DNA of 64,000 bases from Porphyrobacter sp. (GCA_016125555.1 WGLN01000017.1:1-64000); one strand, 5' to 3'. Shown: positions 1 to 8,298, numbered from the stretch's first letter. Numbers and translations are program-made. The notes: generated by a model from the letters alone, not told the origin.

Positions 1-28
1 GACCAACGGCCAGCGAAAGGACAAACTC

Positions 29-259
29 ATGGCCAGGTCCAAACCGAGCGCGCGGAACGCGCTCAAGAAGCTGCGCGAGCAGCGCGAAGAACTCGATGCA
101 CAGGAGGCCAGGCTCCGTGATGAAGCAGCCGGCGAACTGGGTAAGGTTCTACTCGAATGCGGAGCCGAGACGATCGAACCGGCGCAACTGAAGCAGCTCA
201 TCCGCGCATCGGTCACCATCGGGATCGACGATGCTCTCAAGCGTCTCTCCCCCGCCTGA
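29..259 (+). CDS. Small charged protein, DUF6437-like
   Basis: This 76-residue protein has no signal peptide or membrane segment. Its N-terminal half is rich in Lys, Arg and Glu and would form a helix or short coiled coil (ALKKLREQREELDAQEARL); the C-terminal half is a compact helical stretch. It resembles the small DUF6437 proteins I associate with sphingomonad plasmids, but that is recollection of a family pattern, not a search. An AAAGGA ribosome binding site lies just before the ATG. It is the only plus-strand gene in the left backbone block. Function unknown. Confidence 0.6.
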   Translation: MARSKPSARNALKKLREQREELDAQEARLRDEAAGELGKVLLECGAETIEPAQLKQLIRASVTIGIDDALKRLSPA

Positions 260-375
260 CTCTTCAACCGCGGCGGGGCGTGGGCTCGATGCCCCGCCCC
301 GCCGTTCACGCCAGCGAGCACAAAAACGGCCCCGATGGCGCGGACCATCGGAGCCTTGTTGTTTGCAGGGGGCAC

Positions 376-765
376 TCAGTCCTCATCGATGTCAGGCGCA
401 CCTTCATTGTTCGACGTCCGGCCCTTGGTGAGGAAGTCCACCTTGTCGGCGATGATCTCGCAGCCGTAGCGCTTGGTGCCATCCTGGTCTTCCCACTGCG
501 TATAGTGGATGCGCCCCTCAACCGTCACGAGCTGGCCCTTGGTGCAGTACTTGGCGACGTTCTGGCCGAGACCGTTGAAGCAGGTCACGCGGTGGAATTC
601 GCTGTCCTTGGCGGTGTAGCCGTTTTCGTCCTTGTAGGTCTTGCCGTCCTTGCGGGCGGGACGGTCGGTGACGACCGAGATCGAGGCGATGTTGGTGCCG
701 CCTTGGGTCGTGCGGGTGTCGGGATCGCGGGCGATGCGGCCAACGAGGATTACGAGATTGGTCAT
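376..765 (-). CDS. ssb: Single-stranded DNA-binding protein (element-borne)
   Basis: This 129-residue protein begins MTNLVILVGRIARDPDTR, the opening strand of the bacterial SSB OB-fold, and keeps the features of that fold (FHRVTCFN, GQLVTVEGRIHYTQW). It coats single-stranded DNA during replication, transfer or repair of the element. The C-terminal tail ends DIDED rather than the canonical DDIPF-type tip that recruits partner proteins, as is common for SSBs of mobile elements. Start chosen at 765 because an AGGAGAAAG site precedes it; a longer frame upstream lacks one. It is the last gene of a minus-strand series of backbone genes. Confidence 0.9.
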   Translation of the reverse strand: MTNLVILVGRIARDPDTRTTQGGTNIASISVVTDRPARKDGKTYKDENGYTAKDSEFHRVTCFNGLGQNVAKYCTKGQLVTVEGRIHYTQWEDQDGTKRYGCEIIADKVDFLTKGRTSNNEGAPDIDED

Positions 766-1062
766 GGTCTTTCTCCTGATCGAGCATTCCGGGTCCATCC
801 CGGCTGCAAACCCGACTAGGAAGCGGCCACGGCGAAGCGCACCGAAGGGAAACCTCGATCTGGTTCGGGTGGTGCGGGCAGCCGGGCGCAGCCCGGCAAC
901 TCGGCCGGACCTGATCGGGGTTGCGCGTCTCGACGGGGATGCTTCAGGAAAGGTTTGCTTATAGGCCGGGTTGGTCCCGAGTGCCTTGCACAGGCCAAGC
1001 CATGACTTTTCGCATTAACGGGCTGCGACGTGCCCCTGACCTTGCCCGCCTCGAAGGCTACA
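766..1062. other. Intergenic stretch without a convincing gene
   Basis: About 300 bp between ssb and the DUF6915-like gene. Several overlapping open frames exist but have atypical composition and no ribosome binding site. I see no clear terminator, repeat or operator. Confidence 0.5.
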
Positions 1063-1491
1063 TCATATCTCGACAACGAAAGCTCCTCCCGAAGCGGGCG
1101 AAAGACCACCTGAAAACGCACTACCAGCACCAGTCTCCACAGTACCAAGCGGCATAGGCTCGTCCAAACGATGACCCCGCAACATCCAGTCTTGGGGCAT
1201 GATTAGGCGCCCCCAATCCGCAAAGGAAGGAATCGTACCCAAGTCCTCGCGGACGTGCTGCTCGCCTACAGGGCGAACGGGCACGACACGGCTGTCGGCG
1301 TTGACGATAGTAGCCCCGAACAGCGTCTCGAGCATGAAGATGCCTTTGGCATGGTGCCGGAGGGCCCGGTGCCGCGGATCAGCAAAGATCGCCTTCGATT
1401 GGTCAAACCATTGGTGGAGCGGCAGGTAATCTTCTACCACCCCTCCCCATTTCCGGACCGACGATAGGGCGTGATAATAGCAATGAGCCAT
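1063..1491 (-). CDS. DUF6915-like protein
   Basis: A 142-residue soluble protein starting MAHCYYHALSSVRKWGG. The His/Tyr/Trp-rich start, the segment HQWFDQSKAIFADPRHRALRHHAKGIF and the following RPVGEQHVREDLGTIPSFADW match the small DUF6915 proteins I recall from alphaproteobacterial plasmids. The clustered histidines could bind metal, but that is a guess. The start at 1491 has an AGGAG site and lies 10 bp after the DUF6878-like gene, so the two are probably co-transcribed. Function unknown. Confidence 0.7.
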   Translation of the reverse strand: MAHCYYHALSSVRKWGGVVEDYLPLHQWFDQSKAIFADPRHRALRHHAKGIFMLETLFGATIVNADSRVVPVRPVGEQHVREDLGTIPSFADWGRLIMPQDWMLRGHRLDEPMPLGTVETGAGSAFSGGLSPASGGAFVVEI

Positions 1492-1501
1492 CGCACTTCT
1501 C

Positions 1502-1939
1502 CTAGAGATCAGTCGAATGGTCGTCGGTCGCCGTGTAACGCAGCTGGCAGTCCAGAACGAAACTCGGCGTAGCCACGTCGATGACCAGTTCGCCGCAGGC
1601 ACCATCATTGATTTCCCATCCGGGATGATGGCGTTCGAGAGCAAGGTAAGTCAGTTGCTCGAGGGCGGAATTGAGGCTCTGGTCGTCGCCTTCTCCAGCA
1701 CAGGCGATCGTCACTTCGGGACACGGAACACTCGCCCCGCCGGCGTCAGAGAAGACGCATTCTTCGACCGCACCGCTGTCGCCGCACCCATCGAAACGGA
1801 TTTCTACGCGGGCAATTTCGGCATTGCGCAGCGGGGCAATGATAGCTGCCTTGAGCCGTTGGATTTCACTTTGTGCCTGCGCCGCGCGTTCGGCTTGGCG
1901 GACAGCAAAGTCCGCCATGATTGCCTGAAAATCAGTCAT
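1502..1939 (-). CDS. DUF6878-like protein
   Basis: A 145-residue soluble protein starting MTDFQAIMADFAVRQAERAA. An N-terminal helix is followed by an alpha/beta region with IRFDGCGDSGAVEE and, near the end, HHPGWEINDGACGELVIDV, which are hallmarks I associate with the DUF6878 family of plasmid and island proteins. No catalytic motif is evident. An AGGAG site precedes the ATG at 1939. It is transcribed with the DUF6915-like gene just downstream. A 9-base element shared with two other backbone leaders lies 63 bp upstream (2002-2010). Confidence 0.7.
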   Translation of the reverse strand: MTDFQAIMADFAVRQAERAAQAQSEIQRLKAAIIAPLRNAEIARVEIRFDGCGDSGAVEECVFSDAGGASVPCPEVTIACAGEGDDQSLNSALEQLTYLALERHHPGWEINDGACGELVIDVATPSFVLDCQLRYTATDDHSTDL

Positions 1940-2001
1940 GAAATTTCTCCTGGAATGTGCGGGCAAGCACCAATCGTCTTGCCCACGATAACAGGCGATC
2001 T

Positions 2002-2010
2002 CTTTCCTCT
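2002..2010 (-). promoter_or_regulatory. Shared leader element AGAGGAAAG (copy 1)
   Basis: AGAGGAAAG on the minus strand, 63 bp upstream of the DUF6878-like start. The same 9-mer occurs upstream of the ParB-like gene (6903-6911) and the helicase gene (33726-33734). Role unknown; it may be a transcript-start or leader element. Confidence 0.3.
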
Positions 2011-2056
2011 AACGGCCTGCGCCAGCGCCGATGGCGCTGGCGCGATGCCGGACGCA

Positions 2057-3010
2057 TCAGTCGGCATCCTGAGCCGCGCGCTTAGGAGAAGTTCCAAGCG
2101 GACCGCGGCGATCGACGACGGTAATCCGTCGGGATTTGGCTTCGATGACGAGGCGCTCCAGGACCCCGTTTCCGGGAAAGGCCACGACATAACGGGGGTC
2201 GAGCGAGAGCATACGCTCGTTACGCTTGAAGCCTGCGCGCGCGCCCAGGCGCATGTCGAGGGAGAAGCTGATTTGCGGGATGTTGCGTCGTTCCGCCCAT
2301 GAAGATGCCAGACGGTCAACGCCCTTGGTATCACCGCCGTGGACAAGAACCATGTCAGGGACCCGGTCGTGAACCTTGTCCAGAGTAGCCCAGACGTTGT
2401 TGGCGAAGGTGAGCGCGTCCTGCTCGTTGGGATGGCGTGTGCGGCCACCGGCAAAGATCACCGGCGTACCTTCTGGCATGGCGGCGCGGCGCTTGGCTTC
2501 GGACCGGGCTCGGACGAACTCGCGGCCCTCGACAAGCGCGGACGTCAGCATGGCGCTGTGATTGAAGCGCGAACTCGACACGGGCTTCCACGAGGAGCCG
2601 AATTCGTTGAGATAGAGGGCAGCGGCCACTTCGCGCATCTCTTCGAGAGCGATCATGGCCCCTTCGGCACACTGCGCACGCTCAACCTGGGTCTCGAGTT
2701 CATGGGTGTGAATTTCGGATCCATCGGCAGTGGCCAGGAGCGCTCGGACTTCGTCGGTTGCGCGGTCAACTGCGGTCGATTTGCGGGTCGCGGAACGGTG
2801 GAAGATGTTGACGAACCCCCAGCCGAGGTCCTCGGCATCGGCCTCCAGCGCAGTCCCAGAAACCATCGCAAATAGATCGGACCAGACCGCTTCGAGAGTC
2901 TGGACGACCGCATCGTGGACCGGAAAATCATTGGTGGAAACTGGGGCAGGACCAATCGAAAAACCGGAAAGATCGAGGCCGGCAAGTTGGTCAGAAAATG
3001 ATGAGTGCAT
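2057..3010 (-). CDS. DUF2493 / SLOG-superfamily protein
   Basis: A 317-residue protein. The N-terminal two thirds are helical and unrecognised. The C-terminal part (from about residue 185, GTPVIFAGGRTRHPNEQDAL) is the DUF2493 domain, a Rossmann-like SLOG relative of YpsA: a glycine-rich first strand, then VLVHGGDTKGVDRLASSWAERRNI and RNERMLSLDPRYVVAFPGNG. SLOG domains bind or cleave nucleotide-derived ligands; the ligand here is unknown. Such proteins are frequent on plasmids and some SLOG proteins take part in defence. Start taken at 3010 (MHSSFSDQL). It lies alone between gaps of about 300 bp and 117 bp in the minus-strand backbone series. Confidence 0.8.
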   Translation of the reverse strand: MHSSFSDQLAGLDLSGFSIGPAPVSTNDFPVHDAVVQTLEAVWSDLFAMVSGTALEADAEDLGWGFVNIFHRSATRKSTAVDRATDEVRALLATADGSEIHTHELETQVERAQCAEGAMIALEEMREVAAALYLNEFGSSWKPVSSSRFNHSAMLTSALVEGREFVRARSEAKRRAAMPEGTPVIFAGGRTRHPNEQDALTFANNVWATLDKVHDRVPDMVLVHGGDTKGVDRLASSWAERRNIPQISFSLDMRLGARAGFKRNERMLSLDPRYVVAFPGNGVLERLVIEAKSRRITVVDRRGPLGTSPKRAAQDAD

Positions 3011-3311
3011 GGGTATTGTCCTCCTGACTGGCGTGAGGCTGACGCACCCGCTCATGGCTGCGCCAGCGAGAGCCCGTCAGGGCCAGCTTGAGGCAGTCTC
3101 CGCACCCGACAGGGGAAACCCGCTTGGGCAGGCTGGCGCGGGCAGGCCAACGGCCCACAGGGCCGGGCCAACTCGGGCCTGCGCAAGCCGGGTTGCGGAT
3201 GACTGGCGGCTGGCCCAGGGCCTTTCTCGCATGGCTTCAGACCATGAGTGCATATGCAGGCTTCGTCAGTCAGGACAGGCACATCTGTACGCTCACGAGT
3301 GAGCGGCGCAT
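3011..3311. other. GC-rich intergenic leader region
   Basis: About 300 bp upstream of the DUF2493 gene. It is rich in GGCC/GGGCC inverted repeats (around 3150-3175) and would fold strongly as RNA. No open frame with a ribosome binding site was seen. It presumably holds the promoter and leader of the DUF2493 gene. Confidence 0.4.
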
Positions 3312-3734
3312 TCAGGCCACCCGTTTTGCGTAGACGCCCTCACCGTTCGACAAGTGACCGAGGCAGACGTAGTCGCCGAACAACACTTCAAAGCGCGAGG
3401 CGATCTGGGACAGCCAGCGTTGTGCTCTGGGCGATCTGGCCGTGCGCCAATCGGCATCCCAATAGGCGCCATCGTCACGCTCGACGATCCACACCGCAAC
3501 CAGGCCGGCGTAAACCGACACGCCGAAATCCGCATAGGCATTGCGCATGATGATGCGGTCTTCACGCCCTCGCCAACCGTCGTGGGCGATCAGGGAAGGG
3601 AATGCCTCGCCTGCGCGCTCGCGCAGTTCTTCGCGGAGCCACTCATATTCGAAGTCCCAGTCGTCATCGTTTTCGATTTCGAGCACGGTGAAGGCCACGA
3701 TGGCCCCGCTGGGGTAACTGACCGATCGGCCCAT
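3312..3734 (-). CDS. Acidic conserved hypothetical protein
   Basis: A 140-residue soluble protein starting MGRSVSYPSGAIVAFTVLE. It is strongly acidic and aromatic in its first third (ENDDDWDFEYEWLREELRERAGE), followed by WRGREDRIIMRNAYADFGVSVYAGLVAVWI. I do not recognise a named domain. It starts 11 bp after the ardC stop codon with a GGAGG site, so it is almost certainly translated from the ardC transcript. Acidic small proteins next to antirestriction genes are sometimes DNA mimics, but nothing here proves that. Confidence 0.7.
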   Translation of the reverse strand: MGRSVSYPSGAIVAFTVLEIENDDDWDFEYEWLREELRERAGEAFPSLIAHDGWRGREDRIIMRNAYADFGVSVYAGLVAVWIVERDDGAYWDADWRTARSPRAQRWLSQIASRFEVLFGDYVCLGHLSNGEGVYAKRVA

Positions 3735-3745
3735 GACACCCTCCT

Positions 3746-4687
3746 TCAGGCGGCCAACGCAGCGTCGGCAGACGCTTCGTCGTCGTCATCGGCAGAGATC
3801 CGTCCTCCGAGTCTGAGCAAAAGCCTTGATGCTTCCTCCGCCTTTGCGGCAGCGGTGAGAATGGCACGGTCATCCTGCTTCAGGAGCTTGAGCCAGTGCT
3901 CGATATAGCTCGCATGGCTATCCAAGTGTGTGACTGGCAGACCGAGTTCAGCGCCAAGCATAGCGCTCGAAAGTTCGGCAATAAGTTCCTCGGCAGCGTA
4001 AGCTGCAGAACCAAATCGATTCTTGAGATTGCGGTCGAGGCGGCTGGCATGGCCGGTCCAATGCGACAGCTCGTGCGCGAGCGTCGCGTAATAGTGGTCG
4101 AAGCCCGAGAAGAGATGCGCGGGCGGCATTGTCACCCGGTCAGCCACTGGCTCATAATAGGCTTCGTCGCCCTGATGCCGCAGCACGGCCGGAATACCGG
4201 CAAAGAATGAGTCGAGTTCAGCCTGACGGCCCTCGGGTTCCACCACATCAAGCGTCGCGGCGGGATGGAAGTGTTCCGGAAGACCTTCGACCTGATCAGC
4301 ATTGAAAACCGGATAGGCCTTCAAAACGCGACGACTTTCGTCGGTTTTTTCGCCGGTGTCGGGTGCTTCGACTTCCTTGGTGTAGCTCTTGTAGAAGATG
4401 GCGATGGTGGATTTTTCACCCTTGCGCACCTGTGCGCCCAGTTCTTTGGCCTGATTGTAGGTCATCCAGAACGGCGAGGCGTAACCGCACATGTCGGCAA
4501 CCATCCAGAGCCAGAATACATTCATGCCGCGATAAGGGATGCCGCACGCCCGCAATGGGCGCGAGACTGGCACACCGCGCCATGGCTTGATCCACGGCTT
4601 CGTGCCGGCCTCGAGGCGGGCGATAATTTCCTCGGTAATACGGGTAGCAGGCGACACTCCGCCGCTTTGTCCCTTGCGATAGGCCAT
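3746..4687 (-). CDS. ardC: ArdC-family antirestriction protein with zincin domain
   Basis: A 313-residue protein with the ArdC layout. The N-terminal DUF1738 region (ITEEIIARLEAGTKPWIKPW, then PYRGMNVFWLW and YASPFWMTYNQAKELGAQVRKGEK) binds single-stranded DNA in family members. The C-terminal metallopeptidase-like domain carries the zinc motif HELSHWTGH around residue 208. ArdC proteins protect incoming single-stranded element DNA from host restriction during conjugation. Start at 4687 has an AGGAG site. A co-transcribed acidic protein follows immediately, and the ParB-like gene lies upstream on the same strand. Confidence 0.9.
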   Translation of the reverse strand: MAYRKGQSGGVSPATRITEEIIARLEAGTKPWIKPWRGVPVSRPLRACGIPYRGMNVFWLWMVADMCGYASPFWMTYNQAKELGAQVRKGEKSTIAIFYKSYTKEVEAPDTGEKTDESRRVLKAYPVFNADQVEGLPEHFHPAATLDVVEPEGRQAELDSFFAGIPAVLRHQGDEAYYEPVADRVTMPPAHLFSGFDHYYATLAHELSHWTGHASRLDRNLKNRFGSAAYAAEELIAELSSAMLGAELGLPVTHLDSHASYIEHWLKLLKQDDRAILTAAAKAEEASRLLLRLGGRISADDDDEASADAALAA

Positions 4688-4775
4688 TTTGAATCTCCTG
4701 AAATGGCCTGACGACAGTTCCGTCGGTCAGTGCCGGAGATCCCGGAGCCCCCTCCGCTCTCATTCCATGAAGGAA

Positions 4776-4805
4776 GCGGCCCTCCGGCATGTACCGGAGG
4801 ACCGC
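4776..4805 (-). terminator. Strong hairpin after the ParB-like gene
   Basis: Inverted repeat GCGGCCCTCCGG / CCGGAGGACCGC around a 6-base loop, about 40 bp past the parB stop codon and 90 bp before ardC. The stem is nearly perfect (one wobble). The downstream tract on the minus strand is pyrimidine-rich but not a clean T-run, so it could be a weak terminator or a processing/stability structure in a shared transcript. Confidence 0.4.
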
Positions 4806-4842
4806 TTCACGGTGGCGAGCAGCCGTTCCTGTCAGGATGAGG

Positions 4843-6831
4843 TCAGGCGGCCAGCTCGCTCGGGAGCTGATTGTCGTCGTTGGCGACGAAATCCGCGTCG
4901 GGACTTTGCGCTTCGTTATCGGCAGGAATTTCCGGCAGGTCGGCAAAGCGCATGACCTCGGGCACCCAGGCGAGGGCCCTTTCCCGAACTTCGACCTCGG
5001 TGATGTAGGTCCCCGCGAAGACGCGCTCGGCGCTCATCGCGAGATCGCCCTTTTTCACCGATGCGAAGCGCGAGGACAGTTCCAGGCCGCCGACATCGGT
5101 GAGCGCATCAAGGATGACCTGCTTCGAGACGCGGTCGAAGTAATTTGCCGCGGTCGGACGCCACCATTGCGCCATATCGATGCCGGTCGCGCTGCCCAGA
5201 TGATCCTGGAACGCGATTTGGCGTTCGCCTGCCATGTTGAGGCTCGCCTCGAGCGTGCGAGCGACGACAAAGCCGAGCCATGCTGCGCGACTTTCATCAG
5301 CGAGTGCCCGAAAAATCTTGAAGCGCGACGAAGCGTCATCGCCAGATCGCCAACTCTCATCGAGACCCGAGCGCAGGTCCGCAAGGGATGCGCTTGCCGG
5401 TGCATCCTTCGCTTCGAACCCGACAATCGGACCCGCGGGGACGCCGCCACGCAGGGTCGTGGCCGCGCGTGACCGCCAGTCGTGGGTGTCGGCATCCGCG
5501 AGGGTGAAGACCATGATGTCGAGCGAAAGGCCGGGATCCGATGCCACGTGGAGCGCGAGCACGTCACGACGTTGCATCGCAAGTTCGTCGACCAGACGCT
5601 TGGAAAGCGCTGCACGGCGTTTGCCATCACTGGCGACACTCGCAACGACTTCGACGACATCTTCGTCACCAACGACTTCGATGTCGCGCTCGCCGTAGAA
5701 CACCGGCTGGAGAACCGGTGTGCCGTCGCGCGAGAGAACGAGGATCATTCCGGCATCGGCCTTCATTTCGGGTGCCAGCTCCGGGGGCTTTGCCCGAATG
5801 TCCTGGCATTCGCGCTCGATCGCTTCGATCGTCGCCTCGGCCGCAGCAATTGCTTCTTCGGCGCTGTCTTCGTCCTCAAGAATGGCCGCATGCTCGTCGT
5901 ACGAGGCATCGAGCTCATCAAGGCGGGCCAGTTCGGCGTCAGTCAACGGAGCCGGCTCGGCTGGAAGTCGAATGAGGCCTTCGACGAGATCGTGACTGGC
6001 ATAGGCGTCAAGCGTCGGCTTGACCCAGGCAAGACCCTGCTCTGCTGCGAGCGCCTTGGCGCGCTTTTCCATCTCCTCCGCGGCGAGCGTTTCGAGAAGC
6101 GCGACATCGACCCAGGACTCGCTGTCATCGTCGTCGAAGAGTTCGCGTTCGATCCGGCCACCTGCAGCGATATAGGCTTCACGACCGACAAGACGGGCCC
6201 GAGCATCGCTGCCGCGAACCGTGCCGGAGAGCACCATGCGCCGGATACTGTCGGCGCTGGGCGCATAATAGCCCGAAGACGCTTGTTCATAGACGCGAGC
6301 CTGAATTACTTGATCGGAGGTCGCGCCGAAAGCTTTGGCGAGATCGAGAGTGATTTCACCGGATGCCAGAGCATCGAAGACGACAGGCGCGAGGGTCGCG
6401 AGACGCAGCCGGCCTTCGACGAAGCGGACCGTCAGTCCGAACCTGCGCGCGACATCTTCCGTCGAGGCACCAGCATCAATAAGGGTAGCGAACGCCTGGG
6501 CTTCGTCGGCGGGGTTCATCGCGAGGCGATGGAAGTTCTCGGCCAAGCTCGTTTCGACCGCGGTTTCCGCATCGTCCTCAAGGACGAGACAGGTAACCTC
6601 GTAGCCCTTCGGCAGAACTTTCTCTTCGGCAAGCGCCAGCAAGGCGCACCGGCGGCGCTCTCCGGCTTCAACCTCGAATTTTCCACGAGCAGCAGGACGA
6701 ACGATGAGGTTCTGCAACAGCCCGTGGGCTGCAATGCTCGCCTTCAATTCGGCATCTGCAGCTGGGTCGCTATGACGTCGCACATTGCGGGGAGACTGGA
6801 CCAACTTGGTCAGCGGGATCGACTTGATCAT
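4843..6831 (-). CDS. Large ParB/RepB/Spo0J-family protein
   Basis: A 662-residue protein. The N-terminal ParB nuclease-like domain is clear (IPLTKLVQSPRNVRRHSDP, GLLQNLIVRP, EAGERRRCALLALAEE, SLAENFHRLAMNPADEAQAF), followed by the KorB/HTH-like segment (GASTEDVARRFGLTVRFVEGRLRLATLAP). Classical ParB proteins are near 300 residues; the extra 350 here are acidic, with a Glu-rich coiled-coil stretch (residues about 330-400), as in the long ParB-like proteins of sphingomonad plasmids. No ParA gene is nearby, so a partition role is uncertain and a transcription or mobilisation role is possible. Start at 6831 follows an AGGAGT site; the upstream frame extension has none. Confidence 0.85.
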   Translation of the reverse strand: MIKSIPLTKLVQSPRNVRRHSDPAADAELKASIAAHGLLQNLIVRPAARGKFEVEAGERRRCALLALAEEKVLPKGYEVTCLVLEDDAETAVETSLAENFHRLAMNPADEAQAFATLIDAGASTEDVARRFGLTVRFVEGRLRLATLAPVVFDALASGEITLDLAKAFGATSDQVIQARVYEQASSGYYAPSADSIRRMVLSGTVRGSDARARLVGREAYIAAGGRIERELFDDDDSESWVDVALLETLAAEEMEKRAKALAAEQGLAWVKPTLDAYASHDLVEGLIRLPAEPAPLTDAELARLDELDASYDEHAAILEDEDSAEEAIAAAEATIEAIERECQDIRAKPPELAPEMKADAGMILVLSRDGTPVLQPVFYGERDIEVVGDEDVVEVVASVASDGKRRAALSKRLVDELAMQRRDVLALHVASDPGLSLDIMVFTLADADTHDWRSRAATTLRGGVPAGPIVGFEAKDAPASASLADLRSGLDESWRSGDDASSRFKIFRALADESRAAWLGFVVARTLEASLNMAGERQIAFQDHLGSATGIDMAQWWRPTAANYFDRVSKQVILDALTDVGGLELSSRFASVKKGDLAMSAERVFAGTYITEVEVRERALAWVPEVMRFADLPEIPADNEAQSPDADFVANDDNQLPSELAA

Positions 6832-6902
6832 GGGGCATACTCCTGATTGTGAACCCAGCATCGACCTTCGACGCTCATTCGGCTCAAACAGAAGCAAGCC
6901 CC

Positions 6903-6911
6903 CTTTCCTCT
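6903..6911 (-). promoter_or_regulatory. Shared leader element AGAGGAAAG (copy 2)
   Basis: AGAGGAAAG followed by GGGGCTTG on the minus strand, 72 bp upstream of the ParB-like start. The extended match to the helicase leader copy (33726-33734, followed by CGGGCTTG) is 16 of 17 bases. Confidence 0.3.
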
Positions 6912-6985
6912 CAATGACTGCCGGTGGGCCGATAGAAGACAGGCAGATTCTGGTTTCCGACAGGTATGAAGCGGACATTCGAACT

Positions 6986-7013
6986 GGTGTCACAACCGTT
7001 CGGTTGTGACACC
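6986..7013. repeat. 28-bp perfect palindrome related to IS1182-type ends
   Basis: Arms GGTGTCACAACCG and CGGTTGTGACACC around a central TT. The arm also forms the left boundary of both IS1182-type copies (around 8880 and 15320), and its core TCACAACCGTTCG occurs at the right end of the second copy. It lies between the isochorismatase-like gene and the ParB-like promoter region. It could be an unoccupied insertion target, a junction of two element tips, or an operator/centromere-like site. Confidence 0.6.
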
Positions 7014-7030
7014 TCGACCAACTTAAGAAT

Positions 7031-7603
7031 CTACGGAGACGGCTCAAGGAGTTGCTGCACTTTCGCTAAAATCTTGCCGTCAGTGGCACCGGCAAGATCA
7101 AGACCGCCGGTGGCGACAAGTGCGACGATGGAGGTGATGACTCCTCCCGCTTCCTCAATCTGACGAATCGCCGCCTCTTCGGTTCGCCGCGACAACCCGG
7201 CGCAAACATCGATGACCACGTGCACCGGCCAACCCCGTTCGCATGCGTCCAGCGCGGTCGCAAGAACGGCACCTTCAGTGACGATGCCCGCAATCAACAG
7301 CACGCCACTCGCGCACGACGCGGCCCACGTGGCCGTCTTCTCGTGATCCAGTGCGCTGAAGCTCCGCCGCGTGTGGATCGCATCCAAATTCATCAGGGTC
7401 GCTAACTCGGAAATGAGAGGAGGCCGGCTGGCAGGACCAGCCGGTATCGTCGAGGCCACGGATGGTAAATCAAGCGTTTGGGCGATCTCGAACAGCACGC
7501 CAGCGCTGCGCCGTAATTCCCATGGCGGCTGAGTACGTACGGTTTCGACAAGTCCCTCTTGAAGATCGACGAAAAGGATGTGAGCGCTGCGCAATAAGCT
7601 CAT
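7031..7603 (-). CDS. Isochorismatase-like hydrolase lacking the usual catalytic Cys
   Basis: A 190-residue protein with the cysteine-hydrolase fold: an N-terminal strand ending in the conserved Asp (HILFVDLQEGL, D13), the central TRRSFSAL segment, and LLIAGIVTEGAVLATALDACERGW. In canonical family members the last motif carries the nucleophilic Cys; here that position (residue 112) is Ala, and the usual catalytic Lys appears to be Arg. The protein may therefore be non-catalytic or use different chemistry (PhzD-type family members also lack the Cys). It overlaps the flavin reductase gene by 4 bp (ATGA), so the two are translationally coupled, probably under the adjacent PadR regulator. Confidence 0.8.
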   Translation of the reverse strand: MSLLRSAHILFVDLQEGLVETVRTQPPWELRRSAGVLFEIAQTLDLPSVASTIPAGPASRPPLISELATLMNLDAIHTRRSFSALDHEKTATWAASCASGVLLIAGIVTEGAVLATALDACERGWPVHVVIDVCAGLSRRTEEAAIRQIEEAGGVITSIVALVATGGLDLAGATDGKILAKVQQLLEPSP

Positions 7604-8244
7604 TGTTCCGATCTCCGCGCGCTGGGAAAATACCCTTCGTCCGCCAGATCAAGCCGATTTGTGATACGGGCGTAAGCAGTGCCAGCGAGGCGTCCGACTG
7701 CAGCCAGCTTGTCAAAATCGACGCGAGCATCCTTGTCGATAATGTCGTCCTCGACCGCGATATGGACTACCTGTCCGATAAACAGTCGCGATGAGCCGAC
7801 TTCAATCATTTGCAGCGTTCGACATTCGAAGGCGGCGGGCGCACCCGCGACCCGGGGGGGTGCTACTTGGCGCGACGCTGCCGGTGACATGCCGGTCAAT
7901 GTAAATTCGGAGGTGTCGGCGGCCACAGGTCGCGCACTCGCAGCCATCGCCGCAGCTTGCGTCTCGTTGACCACATTGACGACGAATTCGCCAGTCCCGC
8001 CTTGGTCTACCGGCATCAGATTGGCGCCGGTGTCTTTCCAACTCCCGTCCGGTTTGCGGCCTGTCACCGCGATCGAAATGGCTAAAGGATCGTGGCTGGC
8101 GATGCTGAAATAGGAAAACGGTGCAAGATTGGGTTCGTCTTTGGCCGACAGGCTTGACACCCAAGCGATCGGACGCGGGACGATAAGGCCGGTCATTAGC
8201 TTATACCGATGGCTGACCGGCAGATCATTAGGAGATACTTCCAT
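7600..8244 (-). CDS. Flavin reductase-like domain protein
   Basis: A 214-residue FMN-binding split-barrel protein (MTGLIVPRPIAWVSSLSAKDEPNLAPFSYFSIASHDP, then GEFVVNVVNE and SRLFIGQVVHI). Members reduce free FMN/FAD with NAD(P)H or act as flavoproteins on small molecules. It is the first gene of a two-gene operon with the isochorismatase-like protein and is divergent from a padR gene 54 bp away, a common arrangement for PadR-controlled detoxification genes. The substrate cannot be read from sequence. Confidence 0.85.
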   Translation of the reverse strand: MEVSPNDLPVSHRYKLMTGLIVPRPIAWVSSLSAKDEPNLAPFSYFSIASHDPLAISIAVTGRKPDGSWKDTGANLMPVDQGGTGEFVVNVVNETQAAAMAASARPVAADTSEFTLTGMSPAASRQVAPPRVAGAPAAFECRTLQMIEVGSSRLFIGQVVHIAVEDDIIDKDARVDFDKLAAVGRLAGTAYARITNRLDLADEGYFPSARRSEQ

Positions 8245-8274
8245 GGTTCAACCTGCTACGTTGCCAAAATTTCA

Positions 8275-8285
8275 ACTAGTCTAGT
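8275..8285. promoter_or_regulatory. Candidate PadR operator ACTAG-T-CTAGT
   Basis: An 11-bp inverted repeat in the 54-bp divergent region between padR and the flavin reductase gene, 13 bp before the padR start. Position and symmetry suit an autoregulatory site; there is no second copy to confirm it. Confidence 0.4.
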
Positions 8286-8298
8286 GTGGACCATCAGC

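Noticed and set aside
4843-6831. ParB-like gene considered part of a ParAB partition locus
   Set aside because: No ParA ATPase gene adjoins it and the protein is about twice the usual ParB length, so a partition function is not claimed.
5482-6846. Open frame of 454 codons on the plus strand
   Set aside because: Antisense to the ParB-like gene; the composition is that of a complementary frame, and the ParB motifs on the other strand are clear.
6986-7013. Palindrome considered as an intrinsic terminator for the isochorismatase-like gene
   Set aside because: No T-run follows on the minus strand, and the arm sequence matches IS borders, which is a better explanation.
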